DNA from: Chara braunii | Lineage: Eukaryota; Streptophyta; Charophyceae; Charales; Characeae | Length of the DNA: 32,603 nt | Direction of reading: 5' to 3' | NCBI GenBank assembly: GCA_003427395.1 | Contig: BFEA01000448.1 | Span: forward strand, 959,471-992,073 | Shown: positions 31,343 to 32,603 of the stretch, one piece after another | Layout of the letters: each line of letters opens with the position of its first letter | Position numbering within the stretch: the first letter of the stretch is position 1 | The notes under the pieces: model-generated | Told to the model about the DNA's origin: nothing | What the model saw: only the letters and a program-made list of their open reading frames with translations | The model's database searches: none | Translations under genes and position numbers: made by a program

Positions 31343-31519
31343 GTGTCGGGGCCGAACCCTGAAGGACTTTCAAGCCTTGGTCAACCCCACTGCGGGTCCC
31401 ACTTGGCTCGACCCGCCCACGCTCACTCTCAGGGCGAGGGTCGTTCGTCCCAGGGCGACCCCCACCTAATGCTACGAGATGGATGGGGTTGGGCCAATAG
31501 GGCGAGAGAGCTTAACATT

Positions 31520-31605
31520 GGGGATGTAGCTCAGCCCTCTAGCCGGGTGGTAGCCTCACTAGTCTAGGTCCGCAGGCGTAAGGTTTTCGATTCTCTGTTT
31601 GTCTT
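31520..31605 (+). other. Degenerate tRNA-like (tRNA-Ala-like) stretch
   Basis: GGGGATGTAGCTCAG matches the 5' part and A box of eukaryotic tRNA-Ala genes. GGTAGCCTCA and GGTTTTCGATTCTC (31582-31595) resemble the D-arm end and B box. The D-loop holds about 12 extra bases and the 3' acceptor strand does not pair with the 5' end, so this is not a working tRNA. It may be a tRNA pseudogene or the Pol III head of a SINE. Confidence 0.4.
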
Positions 31606-32516
31606 ACCAGGCAATTGCTCCTTCCAATACTCAGTCAGTCCAGGGAGGTTCATTGAGAGTTTTCTCTTCTTTACGGTGCGTACGCTAAGCGTTCTCCTTA
31701 GGCCACGCACTCCTTCACTAACGGCCCTAGTTTCCTACAGCATCATCGGGGTGGCTCGTCCCTTTGCCCCTAGCCCCTATCTTTCCTCTAGTCGGCCTAC
31801 GCATACATCTCCCAGGTCTCGTAACCGCCCTTAGTCCTTCCAGGCGGTCCTACCAAACTGGTGACCCAGCCACAACCACACATCACGGCAAAGTCAGGCT
31901 CCAACCCCATCCCCGACCCTTAGTCTTTTCAGGTCGCGCTAGTCATGCAATCATCAAAGCCCAAAGTGCATCCCGGCCGTTCGAGATTCAAACCTCCTTC
32001 TCCTCATTACGGTCCCATGTCGCACAATCCCTTCATTGTCAGGTCGTCCAAGCCACTTACCTGCAACACATCCAAATAAACATGACAATGGCATACGTCC
32101 ATCCCGGATGGGGTCAACACACCGCCCCTCATGCAAGTCCAAGTCTTCCCTTTCCTTTTCCATGCTTTTGGGTGCCTTCCTTCCTTCCTCATAGTCAAAC
32201 CACACTCTTCTTACTCAGGCATGTAGTCGAGGAGGTGGTTGAGTCGACTGACCTTGTCCAAAATAACACTCCCTTTTGCTCTCACCAACGTCCTCAATAG
32301 TCTCGTTTCCTTCTTGGTGGCACAAGGGACCGGCAGCCCGTCCCTTGCCCTCGCTCTCCACCAAGTGAGGACCAAGTTCCTTTCCGTTCGTTCCCTGGCA
32401 ATGTAACGGTGAGGATAGAAGTTAGTCACATGCCATGGAGGAGAAGGGGTGATGGAAGGAATTTTGAAACAATGGAGGAAGATGAGGGGAGAGGGAGGGA
32501 GAGAGAGGGAGAGCGC

Positions 32517-32518
<2 letters not shown>

Positions 32519-32603
<85 letters not shown>
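32519..32603 (+). repeat. (GA)n microsatellite at the window end
   Basis: Pure GA repeat to the last base, preceded by a purine-rich transition from about 32460. Confidence 0.95.

Larger units (their letters stand above)
31343..32603 (+). mobile_element. Probable third LTR-type insertion, unfinished
   Basis: The gypsy-2 LTR match stops abruptly and a new sequence starts TGTCGGGGCCGAACCC. A TG start at an insertion point suggests the LTR of another element, with CCCGG (31338-31342) as the expected 5-bp duplication. The body has many dispersed CTCC/CCTT blocks, a tRNA-like stretch at 31520-31605 and ends in (GA)n. No coding region was recognised, and nothing within the window confirms an LTR pair. 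Confidence 0.45.

Overview
This window looks like repeat-rich nuclear DNA from a plant-lineage eukaryote. No intact host gene is visible. The evidence is two long-LTR Ty3/gypsy elements with an initiator-tRNA-like primer site, a plant-type LINE (DUF4283-like ORF1 with zinc knuckle, and an ORF2 ending in a reverse-transcriptase zinc-binding domain), many microsatellites, and an assembly gap inside a (GA)n run. The element families resemble those of a large charophyte (Chara-like) genome. That species guess is inference and was not checked.

Layout, left to right. (1) 1-1096, minus strand: the 3' end of a 5'-truncated LINE (LINE-A) whose poly(A) tail sits on the window edge. (2) 1097-1436: a pyrimidine tract, a splice-acceptor-like AG and a short exon-like reading frame. 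(3) 1437-1879: a dispersed repeat (R tail) that is interrupted by (4) a second LINE of the same family on the plus strand (LINE-B, 1880-9865). LINE-B is flanked by a perfect 17-bp target-site duplication and is essentially end-to-end apart from an internal deletion joining endonuclease to reverse transcriptase. (5) 9866-11577: the rest of the R repeat, an inverted SINE-like module and unassigned DNA. (6) 11583-20735: a complete but dead gypsy element (gypsy-1) with 1.2-1.3 kb LTRs, a TGCGC target duplication, primer site, gag, protease, RT, RNase H, integrase, a chromodomain-like tail and a polypurine tract. (7) 20741-22505: unassigned DNA with a diverged duplication, a LINE-like 3' tail, and a second, uninterrupted R copy. 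(8) 22506-31342: a second, different gypsy element (gypsy-2) inserted at the end of that R copy, also full of stops. Its 3' LTR is cut at 31342/31343 by (9) another sequence starting TGTCGGGG, which carries a degenerate tRNA-like stretch and runs to the window end in (GA)n.

The window is therefore a nest of retroelements in which each insertion can be ordered relative to its neighbours. All coding regions are broken, mostly by single stop codons that one C-to-T or G-to-A change would explain, plus a few frameshifts and small deletions. The most informative features are the R repeat hit independently by two unrelated retroelements, the paired insertion footprints, an array of ACGT-core motifs just upstream of the gypsy-1 gag start, and palindromes just downstream of the gypsy-2 primer site.
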